The position numbers and the translations under genes are program-made. The notes under the pieces were generated by a model. That model made no database searches, was not told the DNA's origin, and saw nothing but the letters and a program-made list of their open reading frames with translations. Shown here piece after piece: positions 1 through 5,908 of a stretch of 8,539 nucleotides of DNA. The DNA is from a bacterium UBP1_UBA4771. Lineage in GTDB: Bacteria > Krumholzibacteriota > Krumholzibacteriia > Krumholzibacteriales > Krumholzibacteriaceae. Within the stretch, counting starts at the first letter, position 1, and the number at the start of each line of letters is the position of its first letter. Location: contig DHHN01000155.1 in the NCBI GenBank assembly GCA_002403295.1, forward strand, positions 2,703 through 11,241, in the 5' to 3' direction.

Positions 1-416
1 GGAAGGGCGGCGCTCACGCGCTCCTCGAGCATGATCGAGAGAGCGCGGGGCGCGTTGATGGAGACGTCGGCGGGCTTGATGCCCTCCGGCAGCGTGATCA
101 TTCCCTTCGAGAGAGGAACGGTGAGATGCCGCCCCTCGGTGCCGGCGAGATCGACCGCGAGACGCGCGCTGCCGAAGAGGCGGATCTTGAGAAGATCGCT
201 CCGCGCGCCCCGCATCGTGACCTCGATGTGCCGCGGCGCGTCGCTCACGACGATGAGGCTCTCCGGCACGTTCACGATCTCGAGCGGTATCTTCACCGTC
301 TCCGTGCCCTCGATCTGCGCGGTCACGTAGAACCACAGAAGCACGGCGAAGAAAACCGAAACGATCTTGAGTGCGATGTTCGCCGTCACGGCGCGCGCCA
401 CCGATTCCCAGCGCAT
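1..416 (-). CDS. YbbR-domain (CdaR-like) membrane protein, N-terminal part, cut by window edge
   Basis: Translating the minus strand from the ATG at 416-414 gives 138 codons open to the window edge, so the C-terminus is missing. The protein starts MRWESVARAVTANIALKIVS and continues with a hydrophobic stretch, FFAVLLWFYVTAQIEG (about residues 21-36). This short N-terminal anchor, an 'N.ALKI.S...A..LW.YV' pattern just after the start, is the hallmark of YbbR/CdaR proteins. The following segments (TVKIPLEIVNVPESLIVVSD, and later VPLSKGMITLPEGIKPADVS) look like the beta-rich YbbR repeat exposed outside the membrane. In Firmicutes CdaR binds and modulates the c-di-AMP cyclase CdaA; no cyclase is visible here, so that role is only family knowledge. 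The start lies 10 nt after the amidase stop, with a GGTGAGG ribosome site overlapping that stop, so the two are probably co-transcribed and translationally coupled. Confidence 0.85.
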   Translation of the reverse strand, partial: MRWESVARAVTANIALKIVSVFFAVLLWFYVTAQIEGTETVKIPLEIVNVPESLIVVSDAPRHIEVTMRGARSDLLKIRLFGSARLAVDLAGTEGRHLTVPLSKGMITLPEGIKPADVSINAPRALSIMLEERVSAAL

Positions 417-426
417 GGGGTCCGCC

Positions 427-1590
427 TCACCGCGCGCCGGCGTTTTCCGACGCCGGCGGATGCTTCTCGAGAAACGCCGCGACGCCGTCCGCGAGCGACC
501 GCGCGAGCCAGCGCAGGTAGCTGTCCTTCGCGACGATCGAGGCGTCCTTTTTATTCGAAAGATAGCCGCCCTCGACGAGTATCGAGGGCATCGAGATGCC
601 GCGCAGCACGACGAAGTTCCGCTGCCGCACCGCGCGGAAGGGGATCGGTGGATCCTTCTTGAGCACGCGAGCGACCTCCTCGGTGAGGAGCGCGCTGCGC
701 TGCATCGTGTTCGTGCGCGTGACGTCGAAGAGGATCGACTCGAGATCGCCGTTCACGACGGCGCCCTGCCCCTGCACCTCCTGCATGAGGTGCTCGCGTT
801 CGGCGACCGCTTCCGCGTTCTCGCCCGCCACGCCTTCGGGCGAGATGATGTAGAGCTCGATGCCGCTGAGATTCCGGTCCGCGTGGCCGTTGAAATGGAG
901 GCTCATGAGCACATCGGCGTTGTGCTCGCGGGCCTTGAGTATGCGCTTGTACCAGTGGATGTAGTAGTCGCCGTCGCGGATGAGCACCGCCGTGTACCCG
1001 TTCCTGCGGTCGATCTCCTCCTTGAGCATGCGGGCGAGCCTCAGGTTGAGCGTCTTCTCCTGTATACCGTGATGGACGGCGCCGGGATCGTCGCCCCCGT
1101 GTCCGGCGTCGAGCGCGATCACGAAACCGGGGCTTTCGGCGATCCGTTTCGCCTCGGCGCGGCGCTTCTTGATCTCGGCGTCGCTCAGCGTGCGGGCGAG
1201 ATCGAGGACGATTCTATCGGGCCTCCCCTGCTCCGCCTTGAGGGAAAAATGGTTGAAGGATGTCTCGCGCGGCACATCGAGCACGATCTGCGCGCCGGCT
1301 TTGAGCCGGTTCACGCGGATGCGTTCGATGACGCCGTCGCCGACGTTTATATTTTCGACGTTCTGCGCCGCGACGCAGGACGGAAGCTCGATCACGATTC
1401 TATGCGGGGCGGCGACCGATCGGACGGAATAGCGGGCCGGGCCGCTCATGTCGATGACGACCCTCGTGTGATCGGGGGCCGCGTAGAAGCGCACGTTCCG
1501 GACGGTCACCGGCGCGGACCGGACCGGGGTCGCCGCGCCGGCGGCGAGGCAGATGAGCGCGGCGGCGGCCGCGAAGGGACGTATCATCAT
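427..1590 (-). CDS. Exported N-acetylmuramoyl-L-alanine amidase (AMIN + Amidase_3, AmiC-like)
   Basis: Cleaves the amide bond between N-acetylmuramic acid and the L-Ala of the stem peptide in periplasmic peptidoglycan, typically during daughter-cell separation. From the chosen start it has 387 residues: signal peptide (about 1-26, MMIRPFAAAAALICLAAGAA then ..VRSA), AMIN-type beta domain (about 28-133, RNVRFYAAPDHTRVVIDMSG), an acidic/basic linker, then Amidase_3 (about 155-376). Zinc and catalytic residues are visible: H164 in LDAGHGG, E178 in QEKTLNL, H232 in MSLHFNGHAD, and E340 in SILVEGGYLSN. The segment after H232 (about 255-312, GENAEAVAEREHLMQEVQGQ onward) matches the insertion that in AmiB/AmiC carries the helix blocking the active site. 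The frame is open to 1680, but the signal peptide begins at 1590/1587, a GAGGTG ribosome site sits just upstream, and a likely promoter at 1652-1680 would exclude the longest start. The second ATG at 1587 is equally possible. Confidence 0.92.
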   Translation of the reverse strand: MMIRPFAAAAALICLAAGAATPVRSAPVTVRNVRFYAAPDHTRVVIDMSGPARYSVRSVAAPHRIVIELPSCVAAQNVENINVGDGVIERIRVNRLKAGAQIVLDVPRETSFNHFSLKAEQGRPDRIVLDLARTLSDAEIKKRRAEAKRIAESPGFVIALDAGHGGDDPGAVHHGIQEKTLNLRLARMLKEEIDRRNGYTAVLIRDGDYYIHWYKRILKAREHNADVLMSLHFNGHADRNLSGIELYIISPEGVAGENAEAVAEREHLMQEVQGQGAVVNGDLESILFDVTRTNTMQRSALLTEEVARVLKKDPPIPFRAVRQRNFVVLRGISMPSILVEGGYLSNKKDASIVAKDSYLRWLARSLADGVAAFLEKHPPASENAGAR

Positions 1591-1594
1591 TCGA

Positions 1595-1600
1595 CACCTC
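1595..1600 (-). promoter_or_regulatory. Ribosome binding site deciding the amidase start
   Basis: GAGGTG on the minus strand lies 4 nt before the ATG at 1590 and 7 nt before the adjacent ATG at 1587. It favours these starts over in-frame upstream ATGs, whose extra N-terminal residues are Arg-rich and would bury the signal peptide. Confidence 0.6.
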
Positions 1601-1651
1601 ATGGGGATGCGCCGGGGTTCCGAGACGAAACGACCGGCGGACATCGGACGG

Positions 1652-1680
1652 AGTCTAGCGGGGAGCGCGCGCCCTGACAA
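1652..1680 (-). promoter_or_regulatory. Candidate sigma-70 promoter for the amidase-ybbR unit
   Basis: On the minus strand TTGTCA (1680-1675) and TAGACT (1657-1652) are separated by exactly 17 nt. The predicted transcription start near 1645 leaves a leader of about 55 nt before the amidase ATG at 1590. The -35 matches consensus at 5/6 and the -10 at 4/6. No terminator is visible after the upstream M23 gene, so readthrough from that gene may add to expression. Confidence 0.45.
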
Positions 1681-1717
1681 TAGAATTCACGGTATTTCGC
1701 GGAAGAGCCTGATCGGA

Positions 1718-2644
1718 TCAATCGAGGCAAACGCCCTCGGTCATGACGTACTGGAGGGGATCCCGGTGAACGCCGCGATGGAGCACTTCGTAATGCAGGT
1801 GGCTGCCCGTCGAATGCCCCGTATTGCCCACGAGGCCGATGACCTCGCCGCGCTTCACCTTCCGTCCGCGCTCGACGAGGATCTTCGAGAGATGCGCGTA
1901 GCGCGTTTTGAAACCGTTTCCATGGTTGAGCTCGATCATGAGACCGTAGCCGCCGTTTCGGCCCGCCATGCGCACCGCGCCGTCCGCCGTGGCCATGACC
2001 GGCGTGCCGGTGCGGGCGCGGTAATCGATCCCGGGATGGTGAACGATCTCCCCGCGGAAGGGATCCATCCTGCGCCCGTAGCGGCTCGACAGGAATCCGC
2101 TCCGCAGCGGCCGTATGGACGGGGTGCTCATCCTCACCTCGCGTTCGTTCTCGAGGATCGAGATGACCTCGCGATAGCTCTCGAGCTGGAGCTGCGACTG
2201 GAGGATCATCCGCTCGAGCTCCGCGCCGATATCGGTGAAGAGCGATTCGGGGTAGGCGGTCTCGAGCCGGCCGAGATCGGGCGCGGGACCGCCGACGCCG
2301 ACCCGCCAGACGTCATCCGGGATGGGATCGAGGCTCGCGATGAGCCGCGCGCGGTTCTGAAGCTCGAACCCGACGTCCATGCGGCTCTTCAGCAGGCCCG
2401 CATCCTCGCGGAAGCGAGCGAGCTCGCCCCTGAGCCGCTCGTTTTCGGCCCGCAGGCTCGAAACCGTCGCGGTGCGGACGATCTCGCCGGAACGGACGGC
2501 GATGAGAACGATCGCGGTGAGGATGACGCCGGCGATCCCCGCGACGGCCGCGGCGGCGTGCGAACGCCGAAGGCGCACGGAGCGCACCCCCGTGTTGTCT
2601 TCCCGCTCGTAGAAAAACCGTATGTAACGATCCGTCGGCTTCAT
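1718..2644 (-). CDS. Membrane-anchored M23 (LytM/LysM-less) peptidoglycan endopeptidase with coiled coil
   Basis: A 308-residue protein of the M23 zinc metallopeptidase family, which cuts cross-linked stem peptides in the periplasm. A short basic cytoplasmic N-terminus (residues 1-29, rich in Arg) precedes one transmembrane segment (about 30-50, AAAAVAGIAGVILTAIVLIA). A heptad-like region (about 58-100, SLRAENERLRGELARFREDA) and a further helical stretch (about 137-170) suggest a periplasmic coiled coil. The C-terminal LytM domain (about 180-300) is complete: H203 and D207 in HPGID, H251 in RYAHLSK, and H282/H284 in GSHLHYEV. It therefore looks catalytically active, unlike EnvC/NlpD-type activators, which lack these residues. 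It lies 127 nt upstream of the amidase on the same strand, so the two hydrolases may cooperate. The start has only a weak ribosome site, but the N-terminus (RYIRFFYEREDNTGVRSVRL) resembles that of related M23 proteins. Confidence 0.92.
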   Translation of the reverse strand: MKPTDRYIRFFYEREDNTGVRSVRLRRSHAAAAVAGIAGVILTAIVLIAVRSGEIVRTATVSSLRAENERLRGELARFREDAGLLKSRMDVGFELQNRARLIASLDPIPDDVWRVGVGGPAPDLGRLETAYPESLFTDIGAELERMILQSQLQLESYREVISILENEREVRMSTPSIRPLRSGFLSSRYGRRMDPFRGEIVHHPGIDYRARTGTPVMATADGAVRMAGRNGGYGLMIELNHGNGFKTRYAHLSKILVERGRKVKRGEVIGLVGNTGHSTGSHLHYEVLHRGVHRDPLQYVMTEGVCLD

Positions 2645-2703
2645 TCGCTGAATCCGTCCATCCGGGCCCCGCGCATGTATCGAATGCCGTCGCTCTTCCC
2701 GTT

Positions 2704-2733
2704 AAGGTAGTTTCGCGTGCGCGGCCCTGTCAA
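2704..2733 (-). promoter_or_regulatory. Candidate sigma-70 promoter for the M23 peptidase
   Basis: On the minus strand a perfect TTGACA (2733-2728) is followed after 18 nt by TACCTT (2709-2704), only 3/6 to the -10 consensus. The predicted transcription start near 2697 gives a leader of about 53 nt to the ATG at 2644. The site lies downstream of the rpoD terminator, which supports independent transcription of the wall-hydrolase genes. Confidence 0.45.
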
Positions 2734-2799
2734 GCGAATATTCCCTGCCACCCCCTCCCGTAGCAAGGCGCGTACCCGCCGGAGCCGGCTCGGACCGGG

Positions 2800-2838
2800 A
2801 AAAAGCAAAAAGGGCGGCGAACCAACGGTTCGCCGCCC
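2800..2838 (-). terminator. Rho-independent terminator after rpoD
   Basis: A perfect 12-bp stem, GGGCGGCGAACC (2812-2823) with its complement (2827-2838), encloses a 3-nt loop. Read on the minus strand the stem is followed immediately by TTTTTGCTTTTT. It starts 28 nt after the rpoD stop codon. This is the clearest intrinsic terminator in the window. On the plus strand a weaker T-run (2849-2854) begins 10 nt after the stem, too far for a good bidirectional terminator. Confidence 0.93.
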
Positions 2839-2865
2839 ACTCCTGCGCTTTTTTCCCCGATCGGG

Positions 2866-3762
2866 CTAATCCTGCACGTACCCCTTCAGGTATTTGCTCC
2901 GCGAATTGTGGCGAAGCCGCAGTATCGCCTTTTCCTTGATCTGGCGGATGCGCTCCCGCGTGAGGTTCATGCGCTTGCCGATCTCTTCGAGCGTGAGCGG
3001 CTCCTCTCCCTCGAGTCCGAAGTAGAGGCTGAGAATCGCGCGCTCGCGATCCGTCAGGGTGTCGAGGGCTTTCTGCATGTCGTCGCTCAGGGCGTTCACG
3101 TAGGTCTGCTCGTCCGGCGACTCGAGATTGTCGTCGGCGAGGTAGTCGACGAGCGAGTTCTCCTCCTGGTCGTTCCCGAAGGACGCATCGAGCGATAGAT
3201 GGCTGTTCGCGATCTGCATGGTGTCCCGCACTTCGTCATGCGGGAGCTTCAGCTTTTTCGCGATCTCGTCGACTTCGGGGCTGCGGCCGAGCTCCTGATC
3301 GAGCTGGCGGGCGGCCTTTCCGATGCGGTACAGCGTGCCGGCGCGGTTGAGCGGCAGCCGCACGATGCGCGACTGCTCGGCGAGCGCCTGGAGCATCGCC
3401 TGGCGGATCCACCACACGGCGTAGGAGATGAACTTGTAGCCCCGCTTCTCGTCGAAACGATACGCCGCCTTGATGAGCCCGAGGTTCCCCTCGTTCACGA
3501 GATCGGCCAGCGAAAGCCCCTGATTCACGTACTGCTTCGCGATCGATACGACGAAACGCAGGTTCGCCTTCACGAGATCGTGAAGCGCCTTCTCGTCCCC
3601 CTTGCGGATACGCTTCGCGAGGTCCCGTTCCTGCTCCCGCGTGAGAAGGGGCGTGTTGTTGATTTCCTTCAGGTAGAGGTCCAAGCTTCTCTCCCCCGCG
3701 TATTCGCTTACTCTCGGATCCGGATTCATTTCTTCCTTTTCCCTCAGTTCATCCTCGTCCAT
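2866..3762 (-). CDS. rpoD: Primary sigma factor RpoD (short, region-1.1-less sigma-70)
   Basis: Housekeeping sigma subunit that directs RNA polymerase to -35/-10 promoters. At 298 residues it has regions 1.2 (about 26-56, SLDLYLKEINNTPLLTREQE), 2 (about 60-131, with DLVNEGNLGLIKAAYRFDEK and the -10-reading YKFISYAVWWIRQAMLQALA), 3 (about 132-215) and 4 (about 228-290, with the -35-reading helix-turn-helix LTLEEIGKRMNLTRERIRQI). Region 1.1 and the long non-conserved insert of E. coli RpoD are absent, as in Bacteroidota/Chlorobi-type RpoD of similar length. Gln of WWIRQ is kept, while the E. coli Thr three residues later is Leu here. An in-frame ATG at 3729 (MNPDPRVSEY) has a much better ribosome site (AAGGAAG) than the ATG at 3762, so the true protein may be 287 residues. 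The gene is monocistronic: it has its own strong promoter and terminator. Confidence 0.97.
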   Translation of the reverse strand: MDEDELREKEEMNPDPRVSEYAGERSLDLYLKEINNTPLLTREQERDLAKRIRKGDEKALHDLVKANLRFVVSIAKQYVNQGLSLADLVNEGNLGLIKAAYRFDEKRGYKFISYAVWWIRQAMLQALAEQSRIVRLPLNRAGTLYRIGKAARQLDQELGRSPEVDEIAKKLKLPHDEVRDTMQIANSHLSLDASFGNDQEENSLVDYLADDNLESPDEQTYVNALSDDMQKALDTLTDRERAILSLYFGLEGEEPLTLEEIGKRMNLTRERIRQIKEKAILRLRHNSRSKYLKGYVQD

Positions 3763-3876
3763 GATTGCCCGCTTTCGATTCCCGCACCATGACCGAGCCT
3801 TGTGAGACCTCTCGTCAGGTTATACACCCGGCGCCCGAAAAAGTTTTTTTGTTTCGGTGGGGTTCTACGTGCAGGT

Positions 3877-3892
3877 ATCGTTGGCGAACGAT
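3877..3892 (-). repeat. Perfect hairpin in the rpoD leader
   Basis: ATCGTT (3877-3882) and AACGAT (3887-3892) form a perfect 6-bp inverted repeat around a 4-base spacer. It lies about 35 nt downstream of the predicted rpoD transcription start. It could be a leader stem-loop or a small operator; nothing in the sequence decides which. There is no U-run after it, so it is not a terminator. Confidence 0.4.
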
Positions 3893-3930
3893 TTACTCTC
3901 CTAGCACCGCTTCACACCAATCCAGAGAAA

Positions 3931-3959
3931 ATTGTACCTGAAGGACGGAAACATGTCAA
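3931..3959 (-). promoter_or_regulatory. Strong sigma-70 promoter for rpoD
   Basis: On the minus strand TTGACA (3959-3954), a spacer of exactly 17 nt, then TACAAT (3936-3931) matches consensus at 11 of 12 positions. The A/T-rich sequence just upstream (GGTAATAATTC) could act as an UP element. The predicted start is near 3924, so the rpoD leader is about 160 nt to the ATG at 3762 or about 195 nt to that at 3729. Confidence 0.85.
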
Positions 3960-4091
3960 GAATTATTACCGGAAAAATGCAATTCGGCGATTTCGTTGCG
4001 ATTTCGATGGTTACGACGTCGAAACCGGCCGGAGCGGCTCGCGTCCCCGCTCCCGTCTCCCGCACATTCGGCGCACCCGGCCCATTTTCGC

Positions 4092-4122
4092 TTGGCGCCT
4101 CCGGAGCGCGATGTCGTAGAAT
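4092..4122 (+). promoter_or_regulatory. Weak candidate promoter for lpxH
   Basis: TTGGCG (4092-4097) and TAGAAT (4117-4122) are separated by 19 nt, longer than ideal. The -10 is 5/6 to consensus and the -35 is 4/6. A start near 4129 would give a leader of about 47 nt to the ATG at 4176. I see no better plus-strand candidate between the rpoD promoter and lpxH. Confidence 0.3.
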
Positions 4123-4175
4123 CAGGACCGTAACGCCGAATGGAGTCTCATCGTTTGCCGGGAGCGGGCGCTTTG

Positions 4176-4931
4176 ATGGACGCGGCATACTTCCTTTCCG
4201 ACGCGCATTTCAAATTCGACGCGTCCGCGCCCGAGGAGCGCCTGAAGCGGGAGCGCTTCACAGCGTTTCTCGCGCGCATCCAAGGCGCGGACCGGCTCTA
4301 TCTTCTCGGCGACATCTTCGACTTCTGGTTCGAGTCGCGCGGGTTCGTTCCGCCGTTCTACGACGACATCCTCGACGCGCTCGGTTCCCTTCGCGCCGGG
4401 GGAACGGCGATATTCATCGCCGGCGGCAATCACGACTGGTGGCTCGGCCGCCACATCGCCGACACGCTCGGATTCTCGGTGATCCCGCCGCTCGCGACGC
4501 ACGAGATACAGGGGCGCCGCGTCACCATGACCCACGGCGACGCGCTGCTGCCCGGAGATCTCGCCTACAAGGCCCTCAAGGCCGTGATTCGAAGCCGACC
4601 CGTCGTCGCGCTCGCACGCGAGCTTCCTCCCGGTCTCCTGTACGGCTTCGCGCGCCGCTTCTCGCGGGCGAGCAAGGGCGTGACGTCGAAGCGCACCGAG
4701 CGCTCCGCGCGCGCCCTCGCCGCGATGGCTCCGGACGCCTTCTTCAAATGGGGAAACGACGTATTCGTGATGGGCCACATCCACCGCCCGTGCCTCGAGC
4801 GCTTCGACGGGCGGACCTTCGCCATCATCGGAGACTGGGAGCGCCACTTCTCTTATCTGGCGATCGAGGGAGGGGAGATCGCCCTGCGTCGTTACGGCGC
4901 CGGCGAGGCGACGCGGATCGAGATCCGGTGA
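4176..4931 (+). CDS. lpxH: UDP-2,3-diacylglucosamine diphosphatase (LpxH-type metallophosphoesterase)
   Basis: Hydrolyses UDP-2,3-diacylglucosamine to lipid X and UMP in the Raetz lipid A pathway, at the inner face of the inner membrane. The 251-residue length fits LpxH (E. coli about 240). The calcineurin-like metal motifs appear in order: D9 and H11 in LSDAHF, D46 in LLGDIFDFW, N85-H86-D87 in AGGNHDWW, H120 in MTHGD, and H201/H203 in GHIHRP. LGDIFDFW and the GHxHRP ending fit LpxH better than general phosphodiesterases. E. coli LpxH has Arg in GNRD where this protein has His, a form I recall from Bacteroidota-type LpxH. The insertion around 125-180 (basic/amphipathic, RRFSRASKGVTSKRTERSAR) corresponds to the LpxH lipid-binding cap. 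An ATG at 4140 is in frame, but its extra 12 residues precede the family's usual start and it has no ribosome site; 4176 is preferred. The 3' end overlaps the PorV-like gene. Confidence 0.87.
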   Translation: MDAAYFLSDAHFKFDASAPEERLKRERFTAFLARIQGADRLYLLGDIFDFWFESRGFVPPFYDDILDALGSLRAGGTAIFIAGGNHDWWLGRHIADTLGFSVIPPLATHEIQGRRVTMTHGDALLPGDLAYKALKAVIRSRPVVALARELPPGLLYGFARRFSRASKGVTSKRTERSARALAAMAPDAFFKWGNDVFVMGHIHRPCLERFDGRTFAIIGDWERHFSYLAIEGGEIALRRYGAGEATRIEIR

Positions 4932-5821
4932 CTGTCCCCGAGCTCGAAATCGAGCGGCATGTAGGCGTAATCGAACGCGAGGCTCCGGTACTTGACGCCC
5001 GCTCCCAGCGTGAACCCCTGCGCGTAGTAGTTGCCCTTGTATCCGGTGCGGACCGAGAGGTGCGAGCCGTAGTTGTATTCGAGCCCGAGGTGTATCTTCG
5101 CGTCCCCGTCGTTCGGAAAGAGCGCGTCCGCGGCGAGGATCGCGTTTCCGTGCAGCCACGGAGACCCGTACCGGTACGCCGCGCCGCCCCGGAGCGTGAA
5201 GGGCGGATAGAATTTCTCCTCGACGAACTTCGCCTGCGGGCCGAGGTTCTGCAACGACGCGGCGAGCGTGAGCCCCTCGATCGCGCTCTTGTGCATGAGA
5301 CCCGCGTCGAACGCCCAGCCCGTCGCCGACTCGAAATCGATCTTCTCGTAGATGACCTTGACCGCCGCGCCGACGGATAGGTTCGGCAGGACGTCCATGG
5401 CGTATCCGCCGGCGATGGAGAGGTCGTAGGGAGCGAAGGTGCCGTCCGGAACGAGCGAGGGATAGTCCCCGTATCGGTCCATCTCGCCGTAATAGAGTCC
5501 CGTGAAGCTCAACCCCGCCGTCCCGCCGAACATCTCGTTCAGCACGGTGATCTGCTCGAACCGGATGTCCTGCACCCACTCGGCGTGCGTGACGCAGAGC
5601 TCGACCCCCTCGACCGCCGCCATGCCGGCCGGGTTGTAGTAGATCCCCGCCGCGTCGTCGGCGACCGCCGTAAAGGCCTCCCCCATGCCGCCGGCGCGCG
5701 CGCCGCTGCCGAGGCGAAGAAAGAGAAAGCCGCTCGTGCCCGCTTCCCGGGCGGAGAGACCCGAGAGCGGCATCGCGAGCGAGGCCGCCGCGGCGATCAT
5801 CCGGATGAGTGTGCGATTCAT
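4892..5821 (-). CDS. PorV/PorQ-family outer-membrane beta-barrel protein
   Basis: A 309-residue protein with a signal peptide (about 1-24, MNRTLIRMIAAAASLAMPLS then GLSA). It has the N-terminal signature of PorV/PorQ (UPF0164-like, FadL-related barrels): FLFLRLGSGARAGGMGEAF, TAVADDAAGIYYNPAGMAAV (about 31-70). The rest is alternating aromatic beta strands with glycine turns (AGLSFTGLYYGEMDRYGDYP; LSVGAAVKVIYEKIDF; LGLEYNYGSHLSVRTGYKGN) ending DYAYMPLDFELGDSHRISI. In Bacteroidota, PorV shuttles type 9 cargo and the sortase at the outer membrane, but many FCB genomes carry several PorV-like paralogues of unknown role, so a T9SS role here is inference. It is the next gene after the large sorting-tail protein on the same strand. 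A GGGAGGAG ribosome site directly before the ATG at 5821 selects this start over an upstream ATG at 5878. The short VASPAP tail after the last strand lies in the overlap with lpxH. Confidence 0.9.
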   Translation of the reverse strand: MNRTLIRMIAAAASLAMPLSGLSAREAGTSGFLFLRLGSGARAGGMGEAFTAVADDAAGIYYNPAGMAAVEGVELCVTHAEWVQDIRFEQITVLNEMFGGTAGLSFTGLYYGEMDRYGDYPSLVPDGTFAPYDLSIAGGYAMDVLPNLSVGAAVKVIYEKIDFESATGWAFDAGLMHKSAIEGLTLAASLQNLGPQAKFVEEKFYPPFTLRGGAAYRYGSPWLHGNAILAADALFPNDGDAKIHLGLEYNYGSHLSVRTGYKGNYYAQGFTLGAGVKYRSLAFDYAYMPLDFELGDSHRISIRVASPAP

Positions 5822-5824
5822 GGC

Positions 5825-5831
5825 TCCTCCC
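5825..5831 (-). promoter_or_regulatory. Ribosome binding site of the PorV-like gene
   Basis: GGGAGGA on the minus strand, with GGAGG ending 4 nt before the ATG at 5821. It is the strongest Shine-Dalgarno sequence in the window. It fixes the start at the signal peptide MNRTLIRMIA. Confidence 0.75.
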
Positions 5832-5849
5832 GTCATGGTATATACTCTT

Positions 5850-5878
5850 ATGGTAACGTCGCCGGCGCGTCCGGTCAA
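5850..5878 (-). promoter_or_regulatory. Candidate promoter for the PorV-like gene
   Basis: TTGACC (5878-5873), 17-nt spacer, TACCAT (5855-5850) on the minus strand, with a predicted start near 5843 and a leader of about 22 nt. The -35 is 5/6 and the -10 is 4/6 to consensus. It lies in the 87-nt gap after the M6-like gene, so the PorV-like gene may be expressed alone as well as by readthrough. Confidence 0.45.
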
Positions 5879-5893
5879 CGGCCCGTTCGCGCG

Positions 5894-5907
5894 CGTTCGG
5901 CCGAACG
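5894..5907. repeat. Perfect 14-bp palindrome between the M6-like and PorV-like genes
   Basis: CGTTCGGCCGAACG is fully self-complementary and begins 1 nt after the M6-like stop codon. A second CGTTCG half-site lies 10 bp away at 5884-5889, so alternative pairing with a 7-bp stem is possible. No T-run follows on the minus strand, so it is not a canonical intrinsic terminator. It could be an RNA-end-stabilising stem or a protein site close to the -35 of the next gene. Confidence 0.4.
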
Positions 5908-5908
5908 G

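Larger units (their letters stand above)
3763..4175. other. Gene-free divergent regulatory region between rpoD and lpxH
   Basis: About 410 bases with no convincing gene. Reading frames here encode low-quality sequence and overlap the rpoD promoter. The middle (about 3840-4010) is clearly more A/T-rich than the flanking genes. It holds a strong minus-strand promoter, a roughly 160-nt rpoD leader containing a 6-bp hairpin (3877-3892) and a weak CCGAAA/TTTCGG pairing around an A/T tract (3835-3857), and a weak plus-strand promoter candidate before lpxH. Confidence 0.75.

Noticed and set aside
367..1677. A 436-codon plus-strand open frame across the amidase
   Set aside because: It is the complement of a gene with clear AMIN and Amidase_3 motifs. 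The plus-strand product is His/Arg/Asp-rich with no recognisable domain.
1553..2710. A 385-codon plus-strand open frame across the M23 gene
   Set aside because: It is opposite a gene with all M23 catalytic motifs and spans both of its intergenic borders. The product resembles typical antisense-frame sequence.
3835..3857. CCGAAA/TTTCGG pairing around a T-run as a plus-strand terminator
   Set aside because: The stem is only 6 bp with an A/T loop, the T-run lies inside the loop rather than after the stem, and no plus-strand gene ends there.
3802..4119. A 105-residue plus-strand frame in the same gap
   Set aside because: It is basic and compositionally random, crosses the minus-strand promoter, and lacks a ribosome site.
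3901..4188. A 95-residue minus-strand frame in the rpoD-lpxH gap
   Set aside because: It spans the near-consensus rpoD promoter, has no ribosome site, and its product shows no domain.
3932..5380. A 482-codon plus-strand open frame overlapping lpxH and the PorV-like gene
   Set aside because: It is in a different frame from lpxH, turns strongly Arg-rich, and crosses the rpoD promoter and both real genes.
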